From contig CAJQUW010014423.1 in the NCBI GenBank assembly GCA_907163375.1, positions 299,897-363,896 on the forward strand: a DNA stretch of 64,000 nt, written 5' to 3'. A program made the translations under genes and the position numbers. The notes under the pieces were generated by a model. It did no database searches. It saw only the letters and a list, made by a program, of their open reading frames with translations, and was not told the origin of the DNA. This DNA comes from Prostheceraeus crozeri (Eukaryota; Platyhelminthes; Polycladida; Euryleptidae). Shown one piece after another: positions 12,990 through 25,794 of the stretch. The stretch's first letter is position 1. Each line of letters opens with the position of its first letter.

Positions 12990-14430
12990 GCCAATAATCT
13001 ATGAAGAATATCAATGAAAATGGCATCCATAGATTGAATGGGCATTTGACATGGTTGATGGAAGAAGTCTCACGGAAAAATTGATTTGGATGGAAATGGA
13101 TGTGAGAATAGTTGACGTTGTGCGTAAAACTCATGAAAGAGAAAAAGTTATTATGAACTCCAATTTGGACAAATGGAAAGAAGCAGGTACCGGTATATGG
13201 CAAGGATGCAAAATTTCTCCAACGTTATTTGTCATAATCGAGAATGCACTTATTCGTAAAGTGAATCATATGTGGAAAAATGGGATAAACATAATTATAT
13301 TATCGGACGACGCTTTGATTCCAGAATATCTAGAGGAAAATTATCCGAAAAAATAACGCATACGAATATGGACGCTTTAGCTTACAGATAAATAATGATA
13401 GTGATATTCTGTTGCTAGGTGGAGGCGAGGCTAGAAGTGTTTGGACAAACACAGAAATGTGCAAATAGAAGAAGAAATTCATTGTTTAGGTATCAAATTG
13501 ATCGATAACAAGAAAATAACAAGATATCATATCAAACAGATAATAGAAAATGATAAAGTCATGGACATTGGATGCGTTACATGTTAAGAGGCCAAATTAT
13601 GAAAGAAAGGTTGGGGAGAGCGATTTGGAGTGATGCAACAATTCCTACAATAGTTTATGGTATGGAATCTATTGTGCTTACAAAAAAAGAAAGAAATTAA
13701 ATGGAAGCCGAAAGAATGTGCTTAGAAGTATGTTGCAATATCCTAGAAGAACAGTCCCTATAGATCTGTCTATTGGGTGAAATAGCTTCCAGCTTCCAGA
13801 GAGGAAGAGATAGAGAAAGTAAACTAATGCTCCTAAAACATGTGATGGATGATATAATTGTTTTAGAAGAAATTGTAAGACAACAGGAAGTAAAAGCTCA
13901 ATGCTGAAGCAATGTGAAGATTACATTATTGAAGTATGAGCATCGTGGAGTGAGATTGAAGAAATGTCGAAGAAGAATCTAAGGAAGATGTGCAAGCCTA
14001 TGAATGAGAAGGAATGGAAGAAGGAAATAGAAAAGTCAAGCCTAAAATACCGTTTGAGAATTAAGAGGAAAGTAGGGATGGACTAGAGGTAGAGTAGAAA
14101 GAAAAGTAGAGCCGGAGACCAACTGAAAACGGCACAGTGCTGCAAGGAGCAAAACAGGCCAAACAAGAGAAGTGAGGAAATGCGAAGTAGACGGAGTATA
14201 AGAAGATTTAGAGCACATACTAAAGGACTGTAAATAGTGTGAAGAGTTAAAGAAAAGATCTGACATGGAGAGATTGAGGAGGCATCTTCGGAAGAGAAGG
14301 CGAAAGTTTCAAGTAGGAATATTTTGCAACACACGCTGATGAGGGATATAAGCAAAGTAAATAGATAAATGGAGAATGAATAGGCAACGAATGAAAAATT
14401 GGTTACAGAGTGCCTCAATTAAGGCAATAC
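12990..14430 (+). pseudogene. LINE reverse transcriptase remnant
   Basis: The open piece 13051-13356 reads GIWQGCKISPTLFVI, the RT block before the active site, then LSDDALI at the place of the FADD/YADD catalytic box. The first residues of the box have changed but both aspartates remain. Beyond 13356 homology continues only through several frames. Near 14190-14260 a C...H...C pattern resembles the cysteine/histidine tail of some non-LTR elements. Multiple stops and shifts make it a dead copy. It looks different from the 182-2028 copy. Confidence 0.6.
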
Positions 14431-15760
14431 TCCACCCCAAACGTAATCAATAGTAAGCATGCATCTTCTTTGTTATCACTTTTATTGCTAGAAAAATCGC
14501 AATACAATTAATGTCTTCTCTTTCTATCAGTTTGTTTCCTGCACTGCACATGTCAGAAAATGAATTTGTTGCATTGATTTGTCGTCTGCAATCCGTGATG
14601 TTCATCGCCCCATCAATGCGTCTACATCTTGACGTCTCTACCAACACTCAAGGAAACTATTAACCAACTCGATTGAAGTTTCAATGCAAATTTGACTTTG
14701 TCTAGAAGGTAATAATTCATGAGGAGGTAATGATGTAAGAGAAATTGCATTGGTATGAGAAATGATGGCTGAAGAAATACTGCGCACGATAAACGTTGTT
14801 GTAGATTTTGCCACATATTGATTGCACAAGAATTTAGTGCTGAAATTTAAATTTTGATCAACAATTTACGTGCACGTACAATACAGACATTATGAATTCT
14901 ATACTGTTGAATATAATTAAGAATAATTAGGAATCATATATTAGTGGCATTAAATATTGCTAAAGAGAAACTGTAATTCATTCCGCTGGAGGCATTTTCA
15001 GCGTGCAGATATCACCCTAAGTGTTATCACCATTTCAACTTAAACACAGTTGCATGTAAATGATGCATGTAGGTAGATATGGTCGATTTATTGGCTGCAG
15101 TTACTTTGGCTCATTTCACCGTTACGACATGTTCGCACTTGTTCGTGTTATTAAAAGTTTGCTGAGCCTCATTTATGGACGATGTTTACTTACATACAAC
15201 GTCAAAATACTGTGGCATCTTATCAAGCGGATTTATCTTTTTTAAGGAGCGGATCAAACATTTTGCATGGGTGAGGTAATAAAGTCTACTAGGCACTACC
15301 GTTTAGCAAACACCACACAGCCATATGCATGTTAAAAAACAAAGCAATGCATTCAGTCGTAGACAATGTCTTTTAATGCATTTCCATTTACTCAATTGTC
15401 TTGAACAAACTGCTTATACAAATTAAATATCGGCTGCCATGGCGATGACATTAGTGATTAGAGAAACGGATTTTAACTTGGTTAACAGAATTAACATAAG
15501 GACCAGTAATGTATTGTCATTGTGTTCGAGCCACTTTTGAAGTCAATGAAAAGACACATTTTCAGCGCATCATCACTTTGAACTCAAGAATGCATTTTCA
15601 TTCACAACGTCTGTAGGCTACAAATATTTGAGCTCCTCCACTATTGCATCGCCGTTCTTGCTGTTATGAACAATGAACTCTATCTGAAATTATGAAAAAT
15701 TTAAGGAGCAGTGTCATTCTCTCCGATGATAAAATATCTTGACATTGGAAGATGATGCGA
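14431..15760. other. Intergenic, no gene seen
   Basis: AT-rich with short open frames of no recognisable family. No repeats stood out. Confidence 0.4.
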
Positions 15761-16270
15761 TCACAGGAGCCAATTTATACTGTAAGTTAATAAACATACA
15801 GTAATTCCACTCATTGGGAAAAAATTGCATTCTGATATTTTAAAGAGATTTATTGGAGTAGGTCTCCGGCTATTGTCAGACAAATTCGTTTTATATGTCG
15901 AAAACGTACGCTCGACGTCGACGATCGTGATAGGCGCAAAGGTAAAGGAAACATGTTGAGGAGACATGTTGTCCGCAAATGAGTTCTCGTCACCTGACAA
16001 CACTGGCAATTTTTTGATGGCATTCTCCACATCGGTGACGGCTGAGAAAGCGTCAATCAGACTCAATCCTTGGGTTTCCAGTGATTTTATCAGATTAGGT
16101 AGAAAGTGCAAGTTGGCTGCGATATATGCTTGCCCTGATCTTAAGTCCTTGTTACCGATGATTGCCTGACATTGTCTGATCGATGCTGCATCGTCAGAGT
16201 CAAATGAATGAAGAACAGTTTGTACGGAGTCCAAATTTTCGGCGCAAAATCGTACAACGTTTACCCACAT
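15761..16270 (-). pseudogene. hAT transposase C-terminal fragment
   Basis: A 169-residue minus-strand frame has, near residues 110-140, the hAT C-terminal dimerisation signature, read as FAPITIVDVERTFSTYK followed by an LSDN segment. It includes the conserved ERTFS-type stretch with the catalytic-region glutamate. The N-terminal BED finger and the rest of the catalytic core are missing, so it is a truncated relic. It is only distantly like the hAT transposase at 25795-28950. Confidence 0.65.
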
Positions 16271-19200
16271 TCCCGATACGATCAGGTGGCAGAGAAAGTG
16301 TCGGATTTGCTTCTTTCCATGAAACTATTTATTCTTGACAGATCATTAAAAATTTCAAATTTTTGATAAAATATGGTCAAAGACAATGGAAAATGTACAT
16401 AGCCTTTGAATATGGTGACTGTCGATGTATCCCAATTTTCAATATTTTTGCTTTTAACAGGTGATTAAATCAAGGGCGCTCAACAAAATGCAAAGTATTT
16501 GAGCAAGCCTAAATGCAATTGAATCCACAAACCCTAGATATTTAAAAATGTTTAGTCAAAATATTGAAAATACCCCAAAAATCCTAAGTTATTTTTAAAA
16601 AGATATATTACTTAAAAAAAATTTTCCAGGCCATAGTTATAACTATGTATTGGACCCCACCGTATCGTGCATTGTATTGATATATCGAATGATCAATTAA
16701 TTATTGATAATGATTAATAAATTGAAATGGACCATCGAGTCATGGGAAGAAATCAAGCTTCTTTCTTGACATGTGTGGTAGTCAATGTCTTTGATTTTGA
16801 TATTTTATAGAATTCGCTAAGACTCAAATAATCTGTGCTTTATGTAGAATAATAGATTAATCATGGATAGTTTGATAACAATTCGCTAACAGCACTCTTT
16901 CAATGAAAAAGCGTGTTTTGCAAAGCTCCCGTCATGGAATGTATCGCACAAAGGTGGGATGTTCAAAGTTTTTGTCTTCCAATACAAATTGAACATTCTT
17001 GGGTGTTACTTGCCTTTCAATATAATTGATAAACGCAATCTATCTAATTGCAAGAACTAGCATCAAATTCAGGAGGACGAAAGAAATCAAATAAACTATT
17101 TTGATAATAGCATTTATTCAAGACTGAGCAGATTATAGATGACCATTTCTATAATTAATGTGATTAATCAGATTTAGTTGCACCGATTTTATTCAAATAG
17201 AATGATAAATTTGTGGATGAATTGCTTGGGGGAACTTTATCCACTGGCGGGGTGGACGCAATTTGATTTTCTAAAATTTAGTGATTAGAAGGTTGCAGTT
17301 AGTCTAGTTTGCATTACTTCTTATCTCTTGACCACTAGTTTCATTATGCATTTTATAATTCCATTAAAATTGATACTGAGACACCTAGCTTAACGAGACA
17401 TTGAATTATTACTGCCCTATAATTGGTGCGATGCTCTGGCTGTAAATGTTTGGAAATACAGAGTTATGAAGAATCAGAACACATAGAAGATCGCAAACAA
17501 GGCAAAAAATGTCTTGCTCTAAGATTAATATCTTGCTTGTGAGGCAACTGATGAAATACTTTAAATGAAATCCGCATGACCAGCAACACCGCTTTGACTC
17601 AGATAGGCGGAACATATGGACCAGAGTGAGCGACACAAGAGGACACTGAAACCCTTGACATATTTCATGCGGTACTATGAAGCATCTAGCAATATTTCTA
17701 AGGCATGTTTCACAATTTTAATTCCCTTGTCATTATCAATTATATTTTGTCAAGCATAGCTGTAGGCATTTTACCATTTCTTTCATCAACCTTGCTTAAT
17801 ATGCAAAATGCTATGTATTAAACCATTAAATAATTCAAACCATTAATGGACATACTAAATAACGCTTTCAAAATGATAGCGAACATGTATTGCAGGCTAT
17901 ATGAGAACGTAATTATTAGGTACTGGGTCTCCATAATGTGCATAATAAAAGTAAATTAATCATCTCTTATCAATAAATTTCATGCTTGCTTTCAATACTG
18001 AGATATCATATTATAACATCTCAGGCACTTAGGCCTACTATACTTGACACCATAATTCACCTTTTGCATAAATCGTGTAGTATATACGAACATACTATTG
18101 CATAAAATAGTGCATTCTTGCGGCGCGTGGGGATTCCCATAGGATTTCCATGGAGATTTAATGCTGTCAGGTAATGAAGAATCAAGTCATACGGTAATTC
18201 TGTCTCAGTCTAGCCATACATAATCTCAGGCACGAGCTTCCATAGGTGTTCCTTCGCAGGTATCAAGCTTCTATTCAGTTCAGTGCAATTATCATGAAAG
18301 TTGAAAGAGTATAGCCTTATTTCTTCCTCATGAGGCAGATTTCATTGAGAAGTCACTATGCAAAAAATCGCGTGATTCCAGGTCATTCATTCATGAATCG
18401 CGCGATTGATTCCATCGCACGATTAATCGAGCGAAATCGATTAACTGCACACGCCACTAACTTTTTGCAGTTTCTGGAGACCGAAATAGAATGCAAATTT
18501 TGCAAATTTTTCGCAGGATGCATTGTCAGAATAACATTGGCTACATAAGGGGTACCAATAGCCGTTGCGCCCTCCGTTATCGCCTGTGGTTATTTCAAAT
18601 ACCCGATTGTGTAATAGTGTGAACGGCCTATTATGAACATTATACCACGTTGTAGCATCTCTTGCAATCACATTCTGTAACATCGTTCTAAAAATGGAGC
18701 TTTTGAAGCGGATTCGGTTCCACGGTTCTTGAACAGGGGTTGCAAAAAATTAGTTGATAAGTGAAAAGAAATTGTAATGATAATCACTTGATTTTATTTG
18801 CCAGATTCGAACATGCATTATTGCAATTACTATATTTGTAGTTACTAATAGTACATGTATTTTTGAATGTGAAGCAGCTCCTCTTGTTTGAGACTGCTCA
18901 CTGGCAGTTCGTAGTAACAGATATAATAGGAAGGAGGGCACTGGTGTGTGCATTTTTGTTCACAGTCACCTTGCTCTCCCTATTCGTGTTCATTTTCCAG
19001 ACTGTCCATTAATTACTGAAATTGTGTCCTTTTTTTATTAAAATCCCTCTATGTAATTGTATTGTGCATCCCACCTAACTTATGGATTGGTGAGGTTAAT
19101 GACGTCTCTGTTTTTCTGCAAAACTGTTTGCGACTATCTTGAAAATCAGTCATCATCTCGTGTAGAACTTTGTAGGTGGTGATTCCAATACTTTCCCTTA

Positions 19201-19780
19201 CAACATACTTAGAAATGATTTGGGACAGTTCCAAATGGTCCAGTCACCTACACTTGACTCCTCTATTCTGGACAAAATTTTTTGTTGATCCTTTGATGCA
19301 AACAAAATATAGTACACATGCTACGTGTACAGCATTCGGTGTTTCCATTCATTCACTCGTCATTATGAGACCCTTATTAAATGGCATGTGGCGCATCACT
19401 CATGTAAATCGTGTGTAAGATTTAAGAAAATGTCAAATCGATTAATTTGTTGAATTCTTCAAATAACTCGTGGCATTTTACTGACCATCATTGAGCTTAG
19501 AAGATTAATATACTATTTCTTATAATTTTGTAAATGTGGCTGTCAATGCTATACCGCAAAGCTATGTAGAGATTTCATCCCGGGACAGGGCATGGATGAG
19601 GCCTTTCATAAAACATTTCATAATATTAATCAATATTAATTCAAATATTGCATTCTCATTTCGAAGATTAAAAAAAAGCAGGAGAGGCTAAAAGTAAAAA
19701 GACTTTAAGAAAAAAGGTCAAAGATGAGATATCCAAAACAAAGCGTTTTTGGGTGAAGAAGCGCCAATGAAAATAGCGCA
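16271..19780. other. Intergenic, no gene seen
   Basis: More than 3 kb of AT-rich DNA with short open frames that I cannot assign. No inverted repeats or RNA genes were recognised. Confidence 0.4.
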
Positions 19781-20077
19781 GTGAAAATAAAAGTATATAG
19801 TCCATTGTGCGATCTGAGACCCAAATCTTTTGCTCTTTTTGAGGACTTTTTCCCCATCTCTTCAACTGTGAAATTTCGTCGCGCAACATTTGATTCATCG
19901 TTTAATTGGGACTATAACGTTAATTTTGTGCTTGTTTGCAAAGGAATTAACGCATTTCGTCGTCTAAAATCGTGTGGTGTTTGTAAATCCAATTTGATCC
20001 CAGAATTGTGCGTTTTCATGCGATCCATAGTTATCCAGACTGTTCTAAGATGCTCTGAGTGCTATCCCGTGACATGA
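19781..20077 (+). pseudogene. Possible LINE fragment (region after the RT palm)
   Basis: A 98-codon frame contains FNWDYNVN and INAFRRLKSCGV..., which resemble the region after the RT palm (thumb/connection) of animal LINEs. It stands before a separate LINE piece in the same strand. Short and weak, so low confidence. Confidence 0.35.
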
Positions 20078-20099
20078 AGTTCAGATGTTTCAGCAGGAT

Positions 20100-20823
20100 A
20101 AACCCTAGTTGACTTCAGTCCTGAAGAGAATGATTAATGAAAGAAGAATGACGTACACAGGTCTAAACACTGACCTCAATACAATCATTTGAAGGAAGTA
20201 CGAAATTTATAAAGCCGGAAAGTCATGAAGCGGGAGGATGACATTAAGGAATAAAAAGGCATTGAATATTGTTAAATATGGATGTTTCAGGGTACAAAGA
20301 GCTTCAGGGTGACCAAGCAACCACTTCCCCATTTCCTGATGAGATTTTGGGGCTGTCGCACTTTGTTATGGAAATCTCTAACCGTTTTTCGGCATATTTC
20401 AATAATGATCCTGATTCGATAGTGATCAGATATTTGAAAATGAAGTTTGAGACATCAATATATCTGAAGAGATGGTTTACCGCTCAAAAGAAAACAATCT
20501 CGTGATTATGACAGTACTGATGCCAATTGACTGCTTCGAGAGAGTGCGGCGGAGATTATATTAGCACAATTGGCGGATATTTTTCGAACATCCATTGAAA
20601 GCGAATGCTTTCCAGATTTATGGAAGAGCGCTTTTGCAAGACCGACTCCGAAAACAAAAGAGCCATCGATTCATGATTTTCGGCCTATCTAGTTGCTGTC
20701 TATGATATCTAAAGTTTTCGAGAGACTTGTCCTTGCTCAGATAAAGTCGTAGCTCTTAATACACTTTGGTGATAATCAACACGCGTTTCGCCCAGATCGT
20801 TCCACATCAAGTGCTATCATTGA
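20100..20823 (+). pseudogene. LINE reverse transcriptase, 5' half, cut by hAT insertion
   Basis: The sequence around 20640-20823 translates, with stops, into RT-type blocks: FRPI-LLSMISKVFERLV, then HFGDNQHAFRP and STSSAIID. The match breaks off at 20823, where the hAT element begins, and resumes at 29518. One LINE copy was therefore already present and possibly decaying when the hAT inserted. Confidence 0.6.
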
Positions 20824-21881
20824 TAAGGATATGAAATGGAAAATTTTCTGGAAATTTTTCCGGTCATTTTTCTGGAAAAATTACCGGAAAAATATAACAT
20901 TTTTCCGGAAAAATATAATATTTTTCCACTTGTAATTTTTCCGTTCAATTTCTGTATTTTGGTGAATCACTTCATTAGTAATTTGAAAAAGATATAATAA
21001 CAACATTGCGGTTTGTATCATACGACTGCATATGACAGCCATAGCTTCAAAGGAAGAGAAATATTTGCTATCATAATAGATAGCATAATAATGTGTTTAT
21101 CTGCGAAGTTTAGCTAAACGTTTTTGCTTTAATTTCTTTAATAGTAGCCCTAAATTTTGTAAAATGTTGTAATGGTACATTAAATATTTCAACTTTCATT
21201 ATCATGAATCATTCTTATTAATTATAAGATTTATAACCGTATAAAAGCGTGAGCCGTCACGCCGTGTAGCCTACTATTTCATTAATGTTGTAGCCTACTA
21301 TGAATCCTCAATGTTGTACTTCTCGAGAATGTCATCTGAAAATATAAACTCTCAGAACAAGCCCTAAACCTAAATATTGAATGAGAGCGTGCTGCATTAT
21401 CAGGGTCGACTGTAGTGAATGAAATAGGCCTAAATACATGTTTAATAATAATCGTTTACTATATTTATTGTTTTACACTGATAGCTGTTTCGTGTATTTG
21501 AAACATACAGCTCTAACAGCTCTAACTTTCAAACTATTGAAGCGATTGACTTCGTCTATGAGAAACGGATGAATCAGAGAATTAGGATCATTTCGTCTAT
21601 TCATTTAACTAAAAATTCTCAATACGAGAAAAGTTATGTAAGATAGATAAAATTCAATGCCTCAAAATCTCCTTGTCGCCTCTTCCCTACAACATTTTAA
21701 TTATGCGCGTGCGTCGGCAGGGAAGAGCCACCATAATTCACTATGAAACCCGGTCTCTATTGATGGATGAGACACGATGGAATTGGAGGTGAGATAATTG
21801 GAGTCATAGAAATGGACATGTTTCGCTCCTCTGTTTGTCTAGAAGAGACATGGCGAAATCCCAGTGGCAACACGGCGGCCT

Positions 21882-24800
21882 CAGTGGTGGCGCCAGGGTC
21901 CTAGAGCTGGGGCGTCCATGGAAGCGTTGTGCCGACAGTTTTAACCGAGGTGCCGACAGGCTATACCGGCTAATTATTGTAATTTATGAACAGCTATGCC
22001 TACTTGTGGGCTATACATACACATGTCAATTGTGCAATTGAGTTGTAAATGTGCAATGTTTGCACACATAAAAAATTGTGCAATCGATGCACACTTTGTT
22101 ATGCACCTACACATATGTCCGATTTCTTCTTTCAGACAATTTACATGTTAACTGTCACCAAAAATGTGTTCCTATATCTGAGATTTCTTTAACTATTAAT
22201 AACGAGTATATCTATGATTTTCTTTCAAAATCTTACGTGATGCATGTATGTTAACTTTGAGAATTTTGAAACAAATGCCTGTTGGCTTACCTCGTGTACA
22301 TTGCATAAGAGCAGGTAGCAAGTTTTGTAACGGTTTGTTAAATTTCTTCTTGCGGGAACAATTAAAATTCGTAAATAAGTAGCTATGAACTGAAAGCATC
22401 TTCGCCGTATGTAAACGCTACGTGTTGTATAAATACGAGGATGCTTTGACTCATGTAGCGTGCGTGATGATGACCTTCATCATGCACTCTATTTTCTAGG
22501 AGTTCTCGACTACACCATAAAAGCTGTCAACTATGTCAATCGATTTAATGCTAATGCATGCATGTAACTCAAATAATCAGAGCCTATGTAGGAACTTTAT
22601 GCATTTGTTTTCCAAATTCAATTTGAGAAATAGGTATATAGAGAAAATATTAGAATTTTTATTATGTACAAATGGTGAGGACAAGGAACTGCCGCATCCA
22701 TATGTCATAAAACTTCGAAAGACATGGGATGTATACATGTACTTTTCCTAACGTGTTAGGACACGATTTTCAAGAAACAATATCATTTATGTACAAAAGC
22801 AAATGGATAGAGCTTGCAAGTTATAACTTCGTTTAAATCAGTATTGGGCCTACATTTACAAAAGATACGAGCAAAACTGAAATGAGATAGGTCTACAAAA
22901 GTAATTGCTATTCGTGATGCTATTTTATACATAAACAGAGAAAATAACACTAAGGACAATGATCAATGCCGTCCTTTTTTCTTGATAGTAATCGCATCAT
23001 ACTTTTCACCTCAATATCAAGATCGTCTTGTTGAGCATTGTAAATTTCTCCGAAGGGTCGGATGATATCCTACCTTAAAAAAGCTTTGCTTCCAGGGGTC
23101 AGTGCCGATATACCTTTCATGATAACCTTATTTTCCTCGTTAAATCATCGGTTCAATTCGTTCATGCAAAGATCAATTATCGGATAAAATACTTGTGTGT
23201 GGAAATCAATAATGGAAGAGGATCCTAGCGAAGATATAACTACACTGTCTTTTAAACATTTCGATTGTTTTCTAATTCTTTTTCTAGTGCTTGTACTTTT
23301 TCAAGACCACAAGCATCACAAAGCCCATCTGCTTGATTTGTTTCATAACTCCTTGGCCTGGCTAAGTTGAACCCGGAGAAAGTTTAACCTTATTATCTAG
23401 ACTCCTACAAATTGAATTAGAAATATTTCGATTACTATATAAAAAGTGAAATTTAGATATAGGCATACTAAATGTGCATTTATGTCCAATTGCAAGAAAA
23501 TTATGTATACTGCATTATTATGACTATCACTTAGGAACTACAACCTTGCGCTTAACTACAAAGCATTTTGTATGACTGACCATTTGACTGCATGGGATGC
23601 AGACTATTTGCCTACACGGATGCTATGGTTATATGACTACCCATACTGTAGGTTACACTGCATGTACACTATATATCTGAATGTATGTGACTTCTGTATT
23701 TCGCAATAGTAAAGGGGATTTTCAGTCAAAAAGATGCAAATTTTTCTTGAGTACTTTCAAAGTATATTTGTAACTATTAAAGCCTATCTTAACTACTTCC
23801 AAGATGAGACTTGCCAAGATCTCATGTTTGAAGCTGCTGTCGAATCGATTGCAATTTTGAACTTCCGTCTCCACTCTCAGGCCGGTCCCTCTCAGATTGT
23901 CAAAGTTGTTGCTTTCGACACTACACCCAGACAGGTCATTCAAACGAAGTAGGAGAGGAAATCTTAATTTCTATTAAAACATACTGTAAGTGGTGGCCAG
24001 CCGTCACTGGGGTGTCCCTACTTCTCATGGCCAAGTCAGTGGTACATCTATGCCTCCATTTTTTCCTTCGACTGCTTCACTCAGCGGAAAAATTCCACAT
24101 TCTCGCCAAAGTCAACCACCTGGGATGATGTCCCAGTAGCGACGGCCAACACGTCGAAGTTAGTCGGAACTGCTTCCAGAAACGACGCAGCGACCAGGCA
24201 ATAGAGCCGCTGATGAGGTTACTCCATACCTTACTGTACCACTGACTTTGAAAGTAAGGCATCAATTCATAATTTGACACTCTGTGTAGCAGATCGACTT
24301 ACCGTTTGAACTACTCGACAACGCGAACAACAGGCGTTCTATTGACTGTTGAATCAGTCGTGCGACTTCAGAAATGGTGCAGATGTGGCGTTTCGTTTTC
24401 CTTTAAACATCCAAATGAAAGCAAATCACATGACTGTAGCATATTTGGACCATCTCATTGGCAAAATAGCAAGATCATCGCACGATATGGTCTACGCACG
24501 ATCGCTATACGCTCACGCAAAATTTGATCGATCACACCACTACCGAAATCTGAATTAGCTCCTTGTCTCTCAAGATATACGATCTGTTGATTGATTGTAT
24601 TAGCAGGTGGAAATCTCTAGTCGAAAATCGCTTATCTATTATCCTATCTCATCATCATTCAAAAAAATCCACTGAGAAATCAGTTGTAATGCTACATGTT
24701 AATAGGTAGCAAATCTATCAGATAAAATACGCTCGTATATTCTGAACACGGCAAAATCATCAAAAATGACAATTGCTCCTTCATATTGTCAGCTGCTCTA

Positions 24801-25247
24801 ATTATTCATTAAAGTAATGTCTCAGAATAAGATCTCAGAAACGTGATACCGAACCTTGACAAGACGATAACAAACTTTTATCTTGTGTTTAATGATCATC
24901 TATTATAGTTGTGCACGTGTCAACTATTATCAAATAACCAAAAACTCGACACAGAGAAAATCTCTTCCCTATACAATCTTGATACCGCTCAACAGGATAA
25001 AGAGATAAAGTTGTAAACAAAAATGCTTGTAGTAATGTTGCTGACTTGGCTAGCAATCCAAGTCAATATCTAATGTAACGATTCGTAACTGTACTCTCTA
25101 TTATTGTAATGCAAAATATAGGTGCTGGAGGCCGACTGCCGACAAAATTTAATCCGGGTGCCGACAGTGGCCCTGCCGATGGGGGGTCCAATAATTTTCT
25201 TGGGGGGCATGTGCCCCCCCCCAGGACCCCCCGTAGCGCCACCCCTG
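21882..25247. mobile_element. Non-autonomous hAT element nested inside the larger hAT
   Basis: Flanked by a perfect 8-bp duplication GGCGGCCT (21874-21881 and 25248-25255). The terminal inverted repeats read CAGTGGTGGCGCCAGGG on the left and CAGGGGTGGCGCTACGGG on the right (reverse complement), a typical hAT CAG...GGTGGCGC terminus. Both subterminal regions repeat GTGCCGACAG. The 3.4 kb interior shows no transposase or other recognisable gene, so mobilisation would need a transposase in trans. Confidence 0.85.
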
Positions 25248-25794
25248 GGCGGCCTAGTAAGACGGGTCAAGCTCTGAAGCACAATATATTGCTGAGATAT
25301 GAAAATCACACCAGATGTAGACGCGGGTGGCTGTAGATTCCAGAAGGACTGTCCGATTCCTGTTATTCCAGTGGCAGTTGAAAATTCAGATCTTCTACAA
25401 TTCATCTCGATCATGCGAGGGTGTTCGAACAAAATTGTAGGATTTAGCAGGCGATCGAAGTTGAGTACCACACTATCACCGTCTCAATGCTATTGACACA
25501 CTATGAATGGGAATCCTTCATCGAGATAGCTGCGCTTAGCGCCCTCACCTGGTGCATTGTTCGGGATTGTCGCGTTGTCAAGTGAGCAGGTCAGGGGAGA
25601 ACTGGCTGGCTGTCACGAACAATAGAATTCGCTGCACGTCTTCTCTAGGCAGACAGACGCCCACCTACCCAATCTATCTCTGTGATTAGAGCTATTACAT
25701 CATTGTCCTTTTCTTCCTCAGATTGAAAATTCATTGCTTTTTGTCGATGTTGTTATCTGCGGTAGGTCAAACAGTGTGAATTGTGAATTCTGTT